The notes: generated by a model from the letters alone, not told the origin. A stretch of DNA of 64,000 nt from Serratia symbiotica (Periphyllus acericola) (GCF_964019515.1 NZ_OZ026452.1:496001-560000); one strand, 5' to 3'. Counted from the first letter of the stretch, positions 1-15,016 are shown. A program made the numbers and translations.

Positions 1-156
1 ATGCACCATGCCAGGTTTGATTGCAGTCAGCAGCGGCGCATGGCCAGGAAAGATCCCTAGTTCACCTTCGCTGCCTGTCACCTGAATCTTTTGCACCAAG
101 CCGGAAAAAATCTGCTTTTCCGCGCTTACGACATCCAGCTGGTAAGTCATAGCCAT
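1..156 (-). CDS. atpC: ATP synthase epsilon subunit (F1), partial
   Basis: Only the first 52 codons are in the window; the gene continues past base 1. The protein begins [19 protein letters not shown] and carries [16 protein letters not shown], the N-terminal beta-sandwich of the epsilon subunit. Epsilon belongs to the central stalk of F1, couples rotation to catalysis and can inhibit ATP hydrolysis. The start at 156 is preceded by a strong ribosome site (GAGGAGGG on the minus strand). It lies 20 bases after atpD as last gene of the atp operon. Confidence 0.95.
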   Translation of the reverse strand, partial: MAMTYQLDVVSAEKQIFSGLVQKIQVTGSEGELGIFPGHAPLLTAIKPGMVH

Positions 157-176
157 ATCACCCTCCTCTCAAGGCG

Positions 177-1640
<1,464 letters not shown>

Positions 1641-1657
1641 CTAGGGTAATAACCTGG

Positions 1658-2521
1658 TTAAACCGCGGAGGCTCCCGAAACGATCTCGGTGAGTTCCTGA
1701 GTGATACTGGCCTGACGAGCCTTGTTGTATACCGACTGCAGCTCTTTGATCAGGCTGCCGCCGTTATCAGTTGCGGCTTTCATTGCGACCATTCTCGCAG
1801 CCTGCTCGCTGGCCAGGTTTTCCACGACGCCCTGATAAGCCTGCGATTCCACATAACGGCGCAGCAAGGTGTCAAGCAGCACTTTTGGATCAGATTCATA
1901 CAGGTAATCCCAAGGTATTTTTTTCAGTTCTTCATGATCGGCAGGCGGCAACGGTAACAACTGAACGACTTGCGGCTCTTGGGACATCGCATTGACAAAT
2001 TTGTTGCTGACAATATACAGCTTGTCCAAACGACCTGCGTCATAGGCTTGTAGCATCACTTTTACCGGCCCAATAAGATCCAACAGGGAAGGTTTATCCC
2101 CCATACCGGTGACTTTGGCAACGGTGTTGCCGCCCACGGAACAAAAAAAAGAGGCCGCTTTAGAGCCAATCAGCGCCAAATCGGTTTCAACGCCTTTTTC
2201 AGACCAACCTTTCATCTCCATCAGCAGCTTTTTGAACAGGTTTATGTTCAAGCCGCCACAGAGACCTCGGTCAGTAGACACCACCAGATATCCGACGCGC
2301 TTAACGTCACGCTCGTTCAGATATGCGTGCTGGTACTCCAGATTCCCTGATGCAAGGTGACAAATCACTTTGCGTATGGTCTCTGCATAAGGACGGCTGG
2401 CCGCCATGCGTTCCTGCGATTTACGCATTTTGGAGGCTGCGACCATTTCCATCGCTTTAGTGATCTTTTGCGTTTTTTTCACGCTCCCGATCTTACTACG
2501 TATCTCTTTTGCGCTGGCCAT
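1658..2521 (-). CDS. atpG: ATP synthase gamma subunit (central stalk)
   Basis: The 287-residue protein is the rotating central shaft of F1. The N-terminal helix ([20 protein letters not shown]) and the C-terminal helix ending in [12 protein letters not shown] form the antiparallel coiled coil that turns inside the alpha3beta3 ring. The internal motif [11 protein letters not shown] is the family signature. Length equals the E. coli protein and the frame is open throughout. It lies between atpA and atpD. Confidence 0.97.
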   Translation of the reverse strand: MASAKEIRSKIGSVKKTQKITKAMEMVAASKMRKSQERMAASRPYAETIRKVICHLASGNLEYQHAYLNERDVKRVGYLVVSTDRGLCGGLNINLFKKLLMEMKGWSEKGVETDLALIGSKAASFFCSVGGNTVAKVTGMGDKPSLLDLIGPVKVMLQAYDAGRLDKLYIVSNKFVNAMSQEPQVVQLLPLPPADHEELKKIPWDYLYESDPKVLLDTLLRRYVESQAYQGVVENLASEQAARMVAMKAATDNGGSLIKELQSVYNKARQASITQELTEIVSGASAV

Positions 2522-2580
2522 ATCTGCTTCTCCTCACTACCAGACGGCCTGCTGCCTTTCAACAGCAAGACCGTTCGACG

Positions 2581-4122
2581 TTACCAGAACTGGGTTTTCT
2601 TGAAGGTATCGAGGATGACTTTCAGCTTGCCCTCGATCTCATCATTAAAGTTGCCAGTTTGGTTGATGTGCTCAAGCAGTTCAGCGTACTCGCAGTCAGC
2701 GTAAGCAACCAACGCGGCTTCAAAGCTCACAACCTTCGCGACTTCGACGTCGTTTAGGTAGCCATGTTCTGCGGCAAATAGCACCAGAGACTGTTGTGCA
2801 ACCGACATCGGCGCATACTGTTTCTGTTTGAGCAGTTCGGTCACTTTCTGTCCGTGGCTCAGTTGGTTGCGAGTTGCATCATCCAGATCGGAAGCAAACT
2901 GCGAGAACGCTGCCAATTCACGATACTGTGCCAGAGCAGTACGGATACCCCCGGACAGCTTTTTCATTATCTTGGTCTGTGCTGCACCCCCCACACGGGA
3001 TACAGATATACCTGGGTTGACTGCTGGACGAATGCCAGAGTTAAATAGGTTGGATTCTAGGAATATCTGACCATCGGTGATCGAAATTACGTTGGTTGGA
3101 ACAAATGCAGAAACGTCACCCGCCTGAGTTTCGATGATCGGTAAAGCGGTCAGTGAACCGGTTTTGCCTTTGACTGCACCTTTCGTGAAGGCTTCAACAT
3201 ATTCAGCGTTAACGCGTGCAGCACGCTCCAGCAAACGCGAGTGGAGATAGAATACATCGCCTGGGTAAGCTTCACGACCTGGTGGGCGACGAAGCAACAG
3301 GGATATCTGACGGTAAGCAACGGCCTGTTTGGACAGATCATCGTATACGATCAGCGCATCTTCACCGCGATCACGGAAATATTCACCCATCGCGCAACCA
3401 GCATAGGGTGCCAGATATTGCAGTGCAGCAGATTCAGACGCGGTAGCAACCACAACGATAGTGTTGGCCAGTGCGCCGTGCTCTTCCAGTTTGCGCACCA
3501 CGTTAGCGATGGTAGACGCTTTCTGACCGATAGCTACGTAAACACATTTGATACTAGAGTCACGTTGATTGATTATCGTATCGACCACCAATGCAGTTTT
3601 ACCGGTCTGGCGGTCACCGATCACCAGTTCACGCTGGCCACGGCCAACGGGGATCATGGCATCGACAGATTTGTAGCCAGTCTGAACCGGCTGGTCAACG
3701 GATTGACGCTCAATAACGCCAGGGGCGATGGCTTCAACCGGTGAGAAGCCGTCGTTTTCAACTGGGCCTTTAACGTCAATAGGTACGCCCAAGGTGTTAA
3801 CAACGCGACCCAGCAGGCCACGGCCAACCGGAACCTCCAAAATACGACCAGTGCATTTTACCTTCATGCCTTCGGACAGATCCGCATACGGTCCCATAAC
3901 CACGGCACCGACGGAGTCGCGCTCCAGGTTCAATGCTATTGCGTAACGGCTACCTGGCAGTGCGATCATTTCGCCCTGCATAACTTTTGCCAGACCCTGT
4001 ACGCGGATAATCCCGTCGCTGACGGAAACGATAGTACCTTCATTGTGAGCTTCGCTCACTACATTGAACTGAGCAATGCGTTGCTTGATCAGTTCGCTGA
4101 TTTCGGTGGAATTCAGTTGCAT
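2581..4122 (-). CDS. atpA: ATP synthase alpha subunit (F1 regulatory/structural)
   Basis: The 513-residue protein is full length. Three copies alternate with beta in the F1 head; alpha binds nucleotide but is not catalytic, and it supplies the arginine finger to the beta site. The Walker A loop GDRQTGKT is at residues 169-176, and the alpha signature region [18 protein letters not shown], which contains that arginine, is present. The gene starts 12 bases after the atpH stop, typical of the coupled enteric operon. No damage is visible. Confidence 0.98.
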   Translation of the reverse strand: MQLNSTEISELIKQRIAQFNVVSEAHNEGTIVSVSDGIIRVQGLAKVMQGEMIALPGSRYAIALNLERDSVGAVVMGPYADLSEGMKVKCTGRILEVPVGRGLLGRVVNTLGVPIDVKGPVENDGFSPVEAIAPGVIERQSVDQPVQTGYKSVDAMIPVGRGQRELVIGDRQTGKTALVVDTIINQRDSSIKCVYVAIGQKASTIANVVRKLEEHGALANTIVVVATASESAALQYLAPYAGCAMGEYFRDRGEDALIVYDDLSKQAVAYRQISLLLRRPPGREAYPGDVFYLHSRLLERAARVNAEYVEAFTKGAVKGKTGSLTALPIIETQAGDVSAFVPTNVISITDGQIFLESNLFNSGIRPAVNPGISVSRVGGAAQTKIMKKLSGGIRTALAQYRELAAFSQFASDLDDATRNQLSHGQKVTELLKQKQYAPMSVAQQSLVLFAAEHGYLNDVEVAKVVSFEAALVAYADCEYAELLEHINQTGNFNDEIEGKLKVILDTFKKTQFW

Positions 4123-4134
4123 GCTCCATTCCCC

Positions 4135-4668
4135 TTAAGACTGCAAGACGTCTGCCAGGCGTTCAAGACGGCCGCGTACGCTACCATCAATCACCATATC
4201 TCCAGCATGGATAATAATGCCAGCTAGTACAGACTTATCAATTTTGAAATTCAGCTTAACTTTGCGTGTTAGACGTTTTTCCATCGCAGCGACAATTTTA
4301 GCCAGCTGTTCGTCGCTCAGTGCACTCGCAGAGAGCACATCCACTTCGACAATAGATTCGAGCGAGGCGCGCAGTTCGATGAACTGCTGCAACACTGCAG
4401 GAAGAACCTGTAAACGTCCATTTTCGGCCATTATATGGATAAAGTTCTGGCCATATTCGTCGAGTTGGTCGCCACAAACAGCGATGAGCATCTTGGACAG
4501 CGTCTCCGGTGGAACCGCGCCAGACAGCAGTTCAGAAATCTGTTCATTACGAGTGACAAGAGCCGAAAATGCCAGCATTTCCTGCCAGCGCTTTAGGCTT
4601 TGGTGCTCAACGGCAAAGTCGAAAGCTGCTTTGGCGTAGGGGCGAGCTACAGTGACAAATTCAGACAT
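4135..4668 (-). CDS. atpH: ATP synthase delta subunit (peripheral stalk, F1)
   Basis: The 177-residue protein matches the E. coli delta length. Delta caps the alpha3beta3 head and binds the b-subunit dimer, anchoring the stator. The start [19 protein letters not shown] is the conserved N-terminal helical domain, and [19 protein letters not shown] is the conserved C-terminal signature. It lies between atpF and atpA with short gaps, and the frame is open. Confidence 0.96.
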   Translation of the reverse strand: MSEFVTVARPYAKAAFDFAVEHQSLKRWQEMLAFSALVTRNEQISELLSGAVPPETLSKMLIAVCGDQLDEYGQNFIHIMAENGRLQVLPAVLQQFIELRASLESIVEVDVLSASALSDEQLAKIVAAMEKRLTRKVKLNFKIDKSVLAGIIIHAGDMVIDGSVRGRLERLADVLQS

Positions 4669-4682
4669 CAGACCCTACCTCC

Positions 4683-5153
4683 TTAGAGTTCAGCGACCAG
4701 TTTATCAACGATGTCGCTATTAGCAGCTTCATCCAAGGAACGTTCGATGATCTTTTCGGCACCAGCGATTGCTAGCATTGCGACTTGCTTACGCAACTCT
4801 TCACGAGCGCGCTTACATTCGGCTTCAATTTCAGCCTGCGCTTGCGCCACAATTTTGTTACGTTCCTGCTCAGCTTCGGCTTTTGCTTCATCCATGATCT
4901 GAGCTTTGCGTTTGTTTGCTTGCTCAATGAGCGCCTGAGCTTCTGCTTTAGCAGTTTTCAGATGATCAGCCGCATTGGCTTGCGCTAAGTCCAGATCTTT
5001 TTTCGCACGCTCTGCTGAAGCGAGACCATCAGCAATTTCTTTCTGACGCTTCTCAATGGCGGCCATAATCGGCGGCCATACATACTTCATACAGAACCAA
5101 ACAAACAGAACAAACGCAATGGCCTGGCCGAGGATTGTTGCGTTAAGATTCAC
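4683..5153 (-). CDS. atpF: ATP synthase b subunit (Fo stator)
   Basis: The 156-residue protein has one N-terminal membrane helix (residues about 5-25, rich in I, A, F, V) and then a long charged, alanine-rich helix of about 120 residues. This is the b-subunit layout; two copies form the coiled-coil stator that links Fo to delta and alpha. Length equals the E. coli protein. It lies between atpE and atpH. Confidence 0.96.
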   Translation of the reverse strand: MNLNATILGQAIAFVLFVWFCMKYVWPPIMAAIEKRQKEIADGLASAERAKKDLDLAQANAADHLKTAKAEAQALIEQANKRKAQIMDEAKAEAEQERNKIVAQAQAEIEAECKRAREELRKQVAMLAIAGAEKIIERSLDEAANSDIVDKLVAEL

Positions 5154-5206
5154 AGCACAATGCCTCTTTAAAAGTTAATAGTGTGGTTTCAGTGTAGATA
5201 ACGTCT

Positions 5207-5467
<261 letters not shown>

Positions 5468-5498
5468 TCAGTTAAAAAAGTGCAGGTGTTTTAAAAAA

Positions 5499-6296
<798 letters not shown>

Positions 6297-6300
6297 TTAG

Positions 6301-6683
6301 TTAAGTTCGGTAACTGTTAATCGTGGCAGGTACCACTATCTGCACCACTAACATAGCTAAATAGGCCAAGCCAAGCGGTATAAACGCTACCTTGAACACC
6401 CCAGGCGCAACGATCAAAAAATGATAGTGCTTGCGACCTTTAGCCCCTCACTGATGGCGAATGACCAAGCAATCCTACCAGACACCGGCATCTGCACCTG
6501 ATAGCACAAGGCAAACAGCATAAACATTACGCTCGGTAGCCAGGCAGCAAGGCCACCAACCAGTGCCGACACGCTTCATTCCAGGCTTTTCAGCAAGAAA
6601 ACAGTACTGATCAGAACAAACGTTATCAACTGAAAAAAAAGCAGGTTGAGTGCGATTTTCCCGTTGTAAACGGACACAGACAT
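6301..6683 (-). pseudogene. atpI: atpI pseudogene (ATP synthase assembly factor I)
   Basis: The reading frame starts MSVSVYNGKIALNLLFFQ at 6683, where atpI should begin. It meets a TGA where a tryptophan codon is expected (KSLE-stop-SVSALVGGLAAWLP, near 6580). It then needs a one-base shift in a run of T near 6420 to continue to AMLVVQIVVPATINSY and a stop at 6301. The total of 383 bases is one short of a whole number of codons, which fits a single-base deletion. AtpI helps c-ring assembly but is dispensable in E. coli, so loss should not stop the ATP synthase. Confidence 0.88.
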
Positions 6684-6761
6684 GATGTTTGTTCTTTCCG
6701 TAGCTGAGTGGCGTATACAACTTTTTTTATTGTTCTGAGTCAAGCAGCAAAAAACGTGCAA

Positions 6762-6789
6762 ATTATACGGCGGACACACACGAATTCAA
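6762..6789 (-). promoter_or_regulatory. Candidate atp operon promoter
   Basis: On the minus strand, TTGAAT (6784-6789) and a perfect TATAAT (6762-6767) are 16 bases apart, about 80 bases upstream of the atpI start at 6683. Position and sequence fit a sigma-70 promoter for the atp operon. No transcript evidence is available. Confidence 0.5.
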
Positions 6790-7288
6790 TAGATATGTAG
6801 AGAAATATTTACCGTACTGCTATTTCAGACTATTTTTACAAAAAAATGGACGGAAAAATAGGGCTCGTTTGTTTATCTGATTATTCCTACATTGAACTAT
6901 GAAATGAGAAACCGATCACAATAATGCCCTTTTATGACTTATGTATGGTAGTCAATCAAACAGCTTATAGCAACTTAATTGGTAAAAATAATATAAATCA
7001 AAATATTATAAATTAACTATTTTAAAAAACCATATACTCAATAAAAACGTTTTTATTGATAACCAGGAAGATAATATCCCAACATATAATTGGCATAATA
7101 GCAAGGTGAAATATTTATCATACAGTTACTAGCGTGACTATTATCATAAAAATGATTTTATTATAGCTAATTATTCCTATTTTTAGTATTAAAAAAGTAA
7201 AATAACTAAAAATTCCTATTATCTGACCTATTTCAGGCTTATCTTGGCCTTTAAATTCCTAATTCCGTTGGTTTAATCAAAAGAAACA
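6790..7288. other. AT-rich intergenic region, rsmG to atp promoter
   Basis: About 500 bases, very AT-rich with many short A and T runs. No gene, RNA gene or clear hairpin terminator could be recognised. The equivalent gidB-atpI gap in E. coli is of similar length, so this is probably ancestral spacer with upstream promoter elements rather than a deleted gene. Confidence 0.5.
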
Positions 7289-7910
7289 TCAGTTTTCCTT
7301 AAGAATAACCAAATGGCGAACGCCAGCTAGTTCGGGTACTTGTAACCGCACTACGGATTCAAGGTTGATGTAGTCCAGCAACTGTGCCAGTTCTGCATCT
7401 GGATATACACCTTTCAGTGCATAGAAACGCCCTTGCCCTTTGACCAGAAGGTGATGGCACGAAGACAGCATGTCTTTAAGCGAGGCGAAAGCACGGCTGA
7501 TGACGCCGTCGAACGGTGGTTCAGCCATGAATTCCTCAACGCGGCTCTGCACCTGCTCAATATTATACAGCCCTAGCTCATGCTACACCTGTCGCAGGAA
7601 GCGCACACGCTTACCCAGGCTGTCCAGTAACGTGAAATGCGCGTCCGGGCGAAAAATCGCCAGTGGAATACCCGGAAAGGCCAGGGCCAGTGCCTACATC
7701 GATAAAGCGTGAACCTTGCAGATGCGAGTTGACAACGATGCTGTCGAGGATATGGCGCATCAGCATTTGCTGCGCATCGCGCACCGAAGTGAGGTTGTAA
7801 ACTTTGTTCCATTTTTCCAGCATGACAATATAGCCCAATAACTGCTTTTTTTGCTGTTCGGACAATTTAATGCCTGCTGCTAAAAGCAACGAGTATAAAT
7901 TTTTTTGCAC
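7289..7910 (-). pseudogene. rsmG: rsmG (gidB) pseudogene, 16S rRNA m7G527 methyltransferase
   Basis: The N-terminal part ([19 protein letters not shown], from a GTG at 7910) runs to the SAM-binding motif [10 protein letters not shown]. The frame then shifts at a short T/C run near 7690, and [20 protein letters not shown] continues in another frame. A TAG replaces a glutamine codon in the following RQVQHEL-type segment (near 7580). The C-terminal part from [20 protein letters not shown] to HLVILKEN is intact. Two lesions make it a pseudogene. RsmG methylates G527 of 16S rRNA; its loss is tolerated in other bacteria. It follows mnmG as in E. coli. Confidence 0.9.
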
Positions 7911-8049
7911 GACGTTTACCTCTGCTTGTCGTTGCACTGCCAGCGACTCTGAGTTTGGCATGACGAAACGATAATGATAATTCTGGCTAGGAATAATGTC
8001 AGTGGTCGTTTGCTCGTCCAATAAAAAAACGGCCATTCAAATACGAATT

Positions 8050-9939
8050 TTATGCGCTTCGGCGCAGCAAACCTTGTTTCTTTAACCAAATCAGCAAAAT
8101 TGATATCGCCGCTGGGGTGATCCCAGAGATACGCGAAGCTTGGCCAATGGAGTTCGGTTTGTGATCATTTAGCTTGGCGATAACTTCGTTTGATAGGCCG
8201 GACACTTGACAGTAATCGAGATCCAATGGCAGAACAGTATTTTCATTGCGCTGTTGTTTCTCTATCTCTTCCTGCTGACGAGCGATATAGCCTTGGTATT
8301 TGACCTGGATCTCAACTTGCTCGGCAGCCTGGGTATCTTCCAGTACTGGCGCAAAAGCAGCCACACTAGTCAGCAACGAGTAATCCATTTCAGGACGACG
8401 CAACAGTTCTTCGCCGTTTGCTTCACGTGATAATGGTGTCTTCAACAACAGGTTGACCTGCTCGACATTCTCGGCATGCGGATGCATCCAGATGTCACGT
8501 AGACGCTGACGTTCCTGTTCAATGTGTTCCACCTTCTCGCAGTATCGCGCCCAGCGCACATTGTCCACTAGGCCCAATTCGCGGCCTTTCTCGGTTAGGC
8601 GCAAATCGGCGTTATCTTCGCGTAGCATAAGGCGATATTCGGCGCGTGATGTGAACATGCGGTAGGGTTCTTTGGTACCCAGGGTGCTGAGATCGTCCAC
8701 AAGTACGCCAAGGTAGGACTGATCACGGCGCGGTGCCCAACCTTCATCTTGATTGGCGTAGCGTCCAGCGTTGAGACCGGCCAACAACCCTTGAGCTGCG
8801 GCTTCTTCATAACCAGTAGTGCCGTTGATCTGGCCTGCGAAAAACAGCCCCTGGATAAATTTGCTCTCTAATGTTGGTTTTAGATCGCGGGGATCAAAGA
8901 AATCGTACTCGATAGCATAGCCTGGGCGAACGATGCGGGCATTCTGCATCCCTTCAATCGAACGGACTATCTGCATCTGCACGTCAAATGGCAGGCTGGT
9001 GGAAATGCCGTTTGGATAAATCTCATTGCTGGTTAAACCTTCCAGCTCAAGGAAAATCTGGTGTGTGTTACGATCGGCGAAGCGCATCACTTTGTCTTCA
9101 ATCGACGGGCAGTAACGTGGGCCAATCCCTTCGATCATCCCGGAGTACACCGGGCTGCGATCGAAATTGTTGCGGATAACCTCATGGGTTTTTTCATTAG
9201 TATGAGTGATGTAGCACGTCCTCTGCTCTGGATGCTGGCTGGAGTTACCCATAAACGAGAATACCGGCACCGGCGTATCACCCTGCTGTGGCATCAAGAC
9301 ACTGAAGTCAATAGTGCGTAAATCAATACGCGGCGGTGTGCCAGTTTTTAGCCGATTGACGCGTAGCGGCAGTTCCCGCAGGCGTTGCGACAACGAAATC
9401 GCCGGAGGATCTCCAGCGCGCCCGCCTTTATAATTCTTCAAGCCGATATGTATCTTACCGTCAAGGAAGGTGCCTACAGTCAGCACTACCGCTTTGGCAC
9501 GGAATTTCAGCCCCATCTGGGTTACTGCACCCACAGCATGATCGTTTTCCACGATAAGATCGTCGACCGGTTGTTGGAAGATCATCAAGCTAGGCTGGTT
9601 CTCTAACGCGGTGCGTATGGCTTGACGGTACAACATACGATCAGCCTGAGCGCGGGTAGCTCGTACTGCTGGGCCTTTACTCGCGTTTAGTATCCTAAAC
9701 TGAATACCAGCATGATCGATCGCAGTGGCCATCAATCCGCCGAGTGCGTCAATTTCCTTTACCAAATGCCCTTTACCAATACCGCCAATCGCAGGGTTAC
9801 AGGACATTTGCCCCAGCGTATCGATGTTGTGTGTCAGTAATAGAGTTTGACGTCCCATGCGTGCTGCAGCCATGGCGGCTTCGGTACCTGCATGGCCACC
9901 ACCGATGATGATGACGTCAAATTGATCGGGATAAAACAT
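8050..9939 (-). CDS. mnmG: tRNA uridine-5-carboxymethylaminomethyl modification enzyme MnmG
   Basis: The 629-residue protein equals the E. coli length. With MnmE it installs carboxymethylaminomethyl groups on wobble uridine 34 of certain tRNAs, using FAD and a folate one-carbon unit. The FAD-binding motif [10 protein letters not shown] is at residues 11-20, and the conserved [15 protein letters not shown] segment follows. The start [15 protein letters not shown] at 9939 was chosen by family alignment and has a ribosome site upstream; a longer in-frame extension toward 10020 would run into oriC. It is the gene immediately left of oriC, as in E. coli. Confidence 0.97.
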   Translation of the reverse strand: MFYPDQFDVIIIGGGHAGTEAAMAAARMGRQTLLLTHNIDTLGQMSCNPAIGGIGKGHLVKEIDALGGLMATAIDHAGIQFRILNASKGPAVRATRAQADRMLYRQAIRTALENQPSLMIFQQPVDDLIVENDHAVGAVTQMGLKFRAKAVVLTVGTFLDGKIHIGLKNYKGGRAGDPPAISLSQRLRELPLRVNRLKTGTPPRIDLRTIDFSVLMPQQGDTPVPVFSFMGNSSQHPEQRTCYITHTNEKTHEVIRNNFDRSPVYSGMIEGIGPRYCPSIEDKVMRFADRNTHQIFLELEGLTSNEIYPNGISTSLPFDVQMQIVRSIEGMQNARIVRPGYAIEYDFFDPRDLKPTLESKFIQGLFFAGQINGTTGYEEAAAQGLLAGLNAGRYANQDEGWAPRRDQSYLGVLVDDLSTLGTKEPYRMFTSRAEYRLMLREDNADLRLTEKGRELGLVDNVRWARYCEKVEHIEQERQRLRDIWMHPHAENVEQVNLLLKTPLSREANGEELLRRPEMDYSLLTSVAAFAPVLEDTQAAEQVEIQVKYQGYIARQQEEIEKQQRNENTVLPLDLDYCQVSGLSNEVIAKLNDHKPNSIGQASRISGITPAAISILLIWLKKQGLLRRSA

Positions 9940-10020
9940 GGAACTGCACCTCGGTGTATTGCGAAAGATCGTGTTTGTCCTGAGGTGGGAGATTCTACTC
10001 AAGTTTGGACGATTGACCAA

Positions 10021-10310
10021 GTGCCCAGGATCATCGGTAATTAAAACAAGATATTTTTATTTAAAGATCTTTTATTATATTTCTTATTAGGATCGTGATC
10101 TTCTGTGAGTAAGTGATTATTCTTTTTTTATATCAGTAAATTAAAGGTGATAATTAACTGTGGATGATCAGTAATCCTGACAAAGATAAGCGGGGATCTA
10201 AATAGCATTTTATGCACAGCCAACTAAGGAATACACGGTAGTTATTTGGATAACTACTGCTTTTACCCTGATCTTAAGCTTATTTATCCACAATTTTTTG
10301 CGTGATATTT
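10021..10310. other. oriC: Chromosomal replication origin oriC
   Basis: The stretch between mnmG and mioC aligns by eye along its length with the E. coli minimal origin. Three AT-rich 13-mers of the unwinding element are at 10050-10062, 10066-10078 and 10078-10090. DnaA boxes are recognisable at the R5/M position (TGTGGATGA, 10159-10167), R2 (TTATGCACA, 10210-10218), R3 (TTTGGATAA, 10245-10253) and R4 (TTATCCACA, 10284-10292, perfect). The R1 position (10104-10112) reads TGTGAGTAA, that is TTACTCACA, two changes from consensus. Seven GATC Dam sites are present, against eleven in E. coli. Confidence 0.9.
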
Positions 10311-10317
10311 GAGCAAA

Positions 10318-10758
10318 CTAGAGTAAATTAATCCAGTTTTTTACCCATTCCTCTGCTAAATCTTCTGGCATTTCGTGTTCAGTCACGTCGATCTCAAATC
10401 GGCTGCCGATCCTTGTTGCCCCTCTGGCGATCAGAATATTGTCGATCTGTTTGATCGCCCCACAAAAGGTATCGTATTCAGAGCTGCCTAAGCCGACTGC
10501 GCCAAACTGCATGTTACAAAGATCTGGCTGCTGGTTAGCGATCTGTTCTAATAGTGGCTGTAAGTTATTCGGCAGTTCCCCGGCACCGTGGGTGGAAGAA
10601 ACCACCAGCCAGCGGCCGAACAGAGGCAATTCATCTAGCTCTGGGCCGTGCAAGGTCTCAGTAGAAAAACCTGCTTTTTCCAGCTTCTCAGCCAAATGTT
10701 CAGCAACGTATTCGGCACTGCCAAGCGTACTACCACTGATTAGAGTAATGTCTGCCAT
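10318..10758 (-). CDS. mioC: MioC flavodoxin-like FMN protein
   Basis: The 146-residue flavodoxin-fold protein starts MADITLISGSTLGSAEYVAE, with the FMN phosphate-binding loop at residues 8-14, and includes SSTHGAGELPNNLQP and GLGSSEYDTFCGA, the two flavin-contacting loops. MioC is an FMN electron carrier linked to biotin synthase activity in E. coli. Its location at the right edge of oriC, transcribed toward the origin, is the classical enteric arrangement. The frame is intact and one residue shorter than in E. coli. Confidence 0.95.
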   Translation of the reverse strand: MADITLISGSTLGSAEYVAEHLAEKLEKAGFSTETLHGPELDELPLFGRWLVVSSTHGAGELPNNLQPLLEQIANQQPDLCNMQFGAVGLGSSEYDTFCGAIKQIDNILIARGATRIGSRFEIDVTEHEMPEDLAEEWVKNWINLL

Positions 10759-10824
10759 TAATGAATCATCCCGCCCTTTTTAAAAGTGGCCGCATTGTAC
10801 GTTGTTAAATGACTGGGATCTACC

Positions 10825-10833
10825 TGTGGATAA
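10825..10833 (-). promoter_or_regulatory. DnaA box upstream of mioC
   Basis: A perfect DnaA box (TGTGGATAA, the complement of TTATCCACA) lies 67 bases upstream of the mioC start. E. coli has a DnaA box in the mioC promoter through which DnaA represses transcription toward oriC. The site fits that role. Confidence 0.7.
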
Positions 10834-10855
10834 TACGGGTATAATGATTGACCAC

Positions 10856-10954
10856 TTAGGGTGTAATGGTACGTGTAATGGGTTTCTGCAACTAGATCAG
10901 CGTTTCAGTAGACTGGATCTCATCAATCTTCTGGATCTTGTTGATAAGTAACTG
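10856..10954 (-). pseudogene. asnC: asnC remnant (3' end), cut by IS
   Basis: On the minus strand the residues LLINKIQKIDEIQSTETLI, a stop codon (TAG), then LQKPITRTITP and the natural stop are readable. They match the C terminus of AsnC, the Lrp-family regulator of asnA, which lies next to mioC in E. coli. Everything upstream is replaced by the IS element beginning at 10955, and the TAG kills even this remnant. Confidence 0.8.
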
Positions 10955-11941
10955 GGCGTTGTTGAATAAATCGAACTTTTGGCCGGGACGCGGATCAGAT
11001 CACTATCCTTCTGTCAAAATAGCGACATTCCGTGGCCCAGTAAAAGTTCAACATCACCAACTAGAAGGCTTACAACAACGCCCGTATCACTCGGGGTTTA
11101 CTCACTTGCTGGGGGGATGAAACGGCACTTCACGCCTGGTACTGCGAGGCAAAACCTTCTCTGCGTGGTCGCCCACCACATTATTCCGATATGGCAATCA
11201 CCAGCGTATTGATGCTGAAACGGATTTTCGGCCTGACACTTCGCGCCATCCAGGGCTTCATCGACTCCATTGTCACACTGATTAAAGTGGCGTTGAACTG
11301 CCCGGACGACACCTGTATCAGTAAGCGGGCGAAGTCCGGCCATGTCCCGTTTAAAACCCCAACGCCGGGTGAAATTGCGCACCTCGTTATCAACTCTAGC
11401 GGGCTCAACGTGTTGGGTGAAGGGGAGTGGAAGGTAAAAAAATACGGTCAGGAAAAACGGCGTATCTGGCGAAGACTGCATTTGGCCGTAGATACAGCAA
11501 CACATGAGGTCATCTGTGCTGACCTTTCCTTGAGCAATGTCACCGATATAGAAGCCTTCCCAGGTCTCATCCGTCAGAGGTACCGTAAAATCAAAGTCGC
11601 CTCGGCGGATCGGGCTTAGGATACGCGAGTGTGTGATGATGAGTTAAGGGGCAAGAAGCTCAAGGCGTTAATACCGCCCAGCAGCGGAGCCCGTTATTGG
11701 TCGGCAGACTATGCAGAGCGAAATCAATCGGTGGTGAACCAGCGCGTTACCGGAGACAACACACGGTGGAAAAGTATCACAGGCTACCACCGACGTTCGA
11801 TAGCGGCAACAGCGAGGTACAGAGTAAATCTGTGCATTAAACAAGATGCCGCTCGCCGGTATGCCAGAAAGTGTACGCCTTGCCTGAAAGATGCCAATTC
11901 ACGGGACTCTTTATTCTAAATCCGATTTATTCAACAAAGCC
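10955..11941 (+). mobile_element. IS903-like element (IS5 family), defective copy 1
   Basis: The ends are GGCGTTGTTGAATAAATC and its near-perfect complement GATTTATTCAACAAAGCC, the IS903-type terminal inverted repeat. The element is 987 bases, about 66 shorter than the copy at 41501, because of a deletion near 11826 in the transposase gene. The 9-base flanks (AAGTAACTG left, ATAAAAAGT right) do not match, so there is no target duplication. It joins asnC to the priA region, which are not neighbours in E. coli; this suggests the copy marks a recombination breakpoint. Confidence 0.9.
11031..11887 (+). pseudogene. IS903-type transposase pseudogene (copy 1)
   Basis: The frame opens at a GTG and has stops at the Q4-equivalent codon (TAA) and at a Trp position (TAG) within the first 11 codons. 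The middle part (MAITSVLMLKRIFGLTLRA to KIKVASADRA) is open, then a TAG at 11617-11619 replaces the Tyr of the ADGAYDTR motif. The C-terminal part is shortened by a deletion. It is a DDE transposase relic that cannot make active enzyme without rescue. Confidence 0.85.
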
Positions 11942-12037
11942 ATAAAAAGTGTGAATAGAAAACGCTTTTTAGCGTTCGTCCGCAATTTCGAGGGTAAACG
12001 TTTGTATTAGAACCACTAAATCAGACTTTGATTGGCA

Positions 12038-14263
<2,226 letters not shown>

Positions 14264-14432
14264 TCAGTTTACACGGCGCACGGGAAAATGCGCGGTTCCG
14301 ATTGCGTAGTACTTTTAATTCTGTACAATTTAGCGCCTTTGGTGTAATTCGATACTAAATTCTATTATCAACCACGTGTGGTGTCTGGCAAAACAGGGCT
14401 GGATAGCGACACGGCCTTAACGGAGGTTTCCC

Positions 14433-14648
14433 ATGCAGCAAAGTATCCACCCAAAATACGAAGAAGTTACTGCTAACTGTTCTTGCGGTAACGTGATCAA
14501 AATTCGCTCTACTGTGGGGCACGATCTGAACCTGGACGTTTGTGGCGCATGCCATCCGTTCTACACTGGCAAGCAGCGTGATGTTGCTACCGGTGGCCGT
14601 GTAGACCGCTTCAACAAGCGTTTCAGCGTACTCGGCGCTAAGAAATAA
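14433..14648 (+). CDS. rpmE: 50S ribosomal protein L31
   Basis: The 71-residue protein contacts 5S rRNA and bridges the large and small subunits. The zinc-binding cysteines of the C+ form of L31 are present: C16 and C18 (CSCGN) and C37 and C40 (CGACHPF). The conserved block [11 protein letters not shown] is near the C terminus. It has a good ribosome site (GGAGG) and lies opposite priA with metJ following convergently, as in enterics. Confidence 0.97.
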   Translation: MQQSIHPKYEEVTANCSCGNVIKIRSTVGHDLNLDVCGACHPFYTGKQRDVATGGRVDRFNKRFSVLGAKK

Positions 14649-14671
14649 GATTCTCCTCCTACTGTCAGATG

Positions 14672-14696
14672 AAAAGGGCACCTTAGGTGCCCTTTT
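14672..14696. terminator. Bidirectional terminator between rpmE and metJ
   Basis: A perfect 11-bp stem (AAAAGGGCACC / GGTGCCCTTTT) with a 3-base loop carries A and T runs on both sides. It can end both rpmE (plus) and metJ (minus), which converge here. Confidence 0.9.
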
Positions 14697-14698
14697 CG

Positions 14699-15016
14699 TT
14701 AATATTCCCAGGCATTGGGATCGAAACCCAGTTCACGCATCAGCACTTTTGCGGCTTCTGGTATCTCATCGCTGCGTTCTTTGCACAGGTCTTCATCATT
14801 CGGTAGCGGTTGGCCGGTAAAGGCATGCAGAAACGCTTCGCACAGCAATTCGCTGTTGGTAGCGTGGCGCAGGTTGTTCACTTGGCGACGGGTTCGTTCG
14901 TCGGTGAGAATTTTCAGCACCTTCAGCGGGATGGACACCGTGATTTTTTTTACTTGCTCGCTTTTTTTACCGTGTTCAGCGTAAGGGCAGACATACTCGC
15001 CGTTCCACTTAGCCAT
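14699..15016 (-). CDS. metJ: Methionine repressor MetJ
   Basis: The 105-residue protein equals the E. coli length and is intact. MetJ is a ribbon-helix-helix repressor that binds tandem 8-base met boxes with S-adenosylmethionine as corepressor. The DNA-contacting beta strand ([13 protein letters not shown]) and the helix region [20 protein letters not shown] are preserved. The start [18 protein letters not shown] at 15016 was chosen by family; longer upstream in-frame starts lack support. It is divergent from metB. Its neighbouring targets metB, metL and metF are all pseudogenes, yet the repressor and its operators persist. Confidence 0.96.
   Translation of the reverse strand: MAKWNGEYVCPYAEHGKKSEQVKKITVSIPLKVLKILTDERTRRQVNNLRHATNSELLCEAFLHAFTGQPLPNDEDLCKERSDEIPEAAKVLMRELGFDPNAWEY

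Noticed and set aside
10955..11941. IS plus flanking genes as a possible composite transposon with the other copies.
   Set aside because: The intervening DNA is tens of kilobases of core genes, and flanks lack target duplications; recombination breakpoints explain it better.
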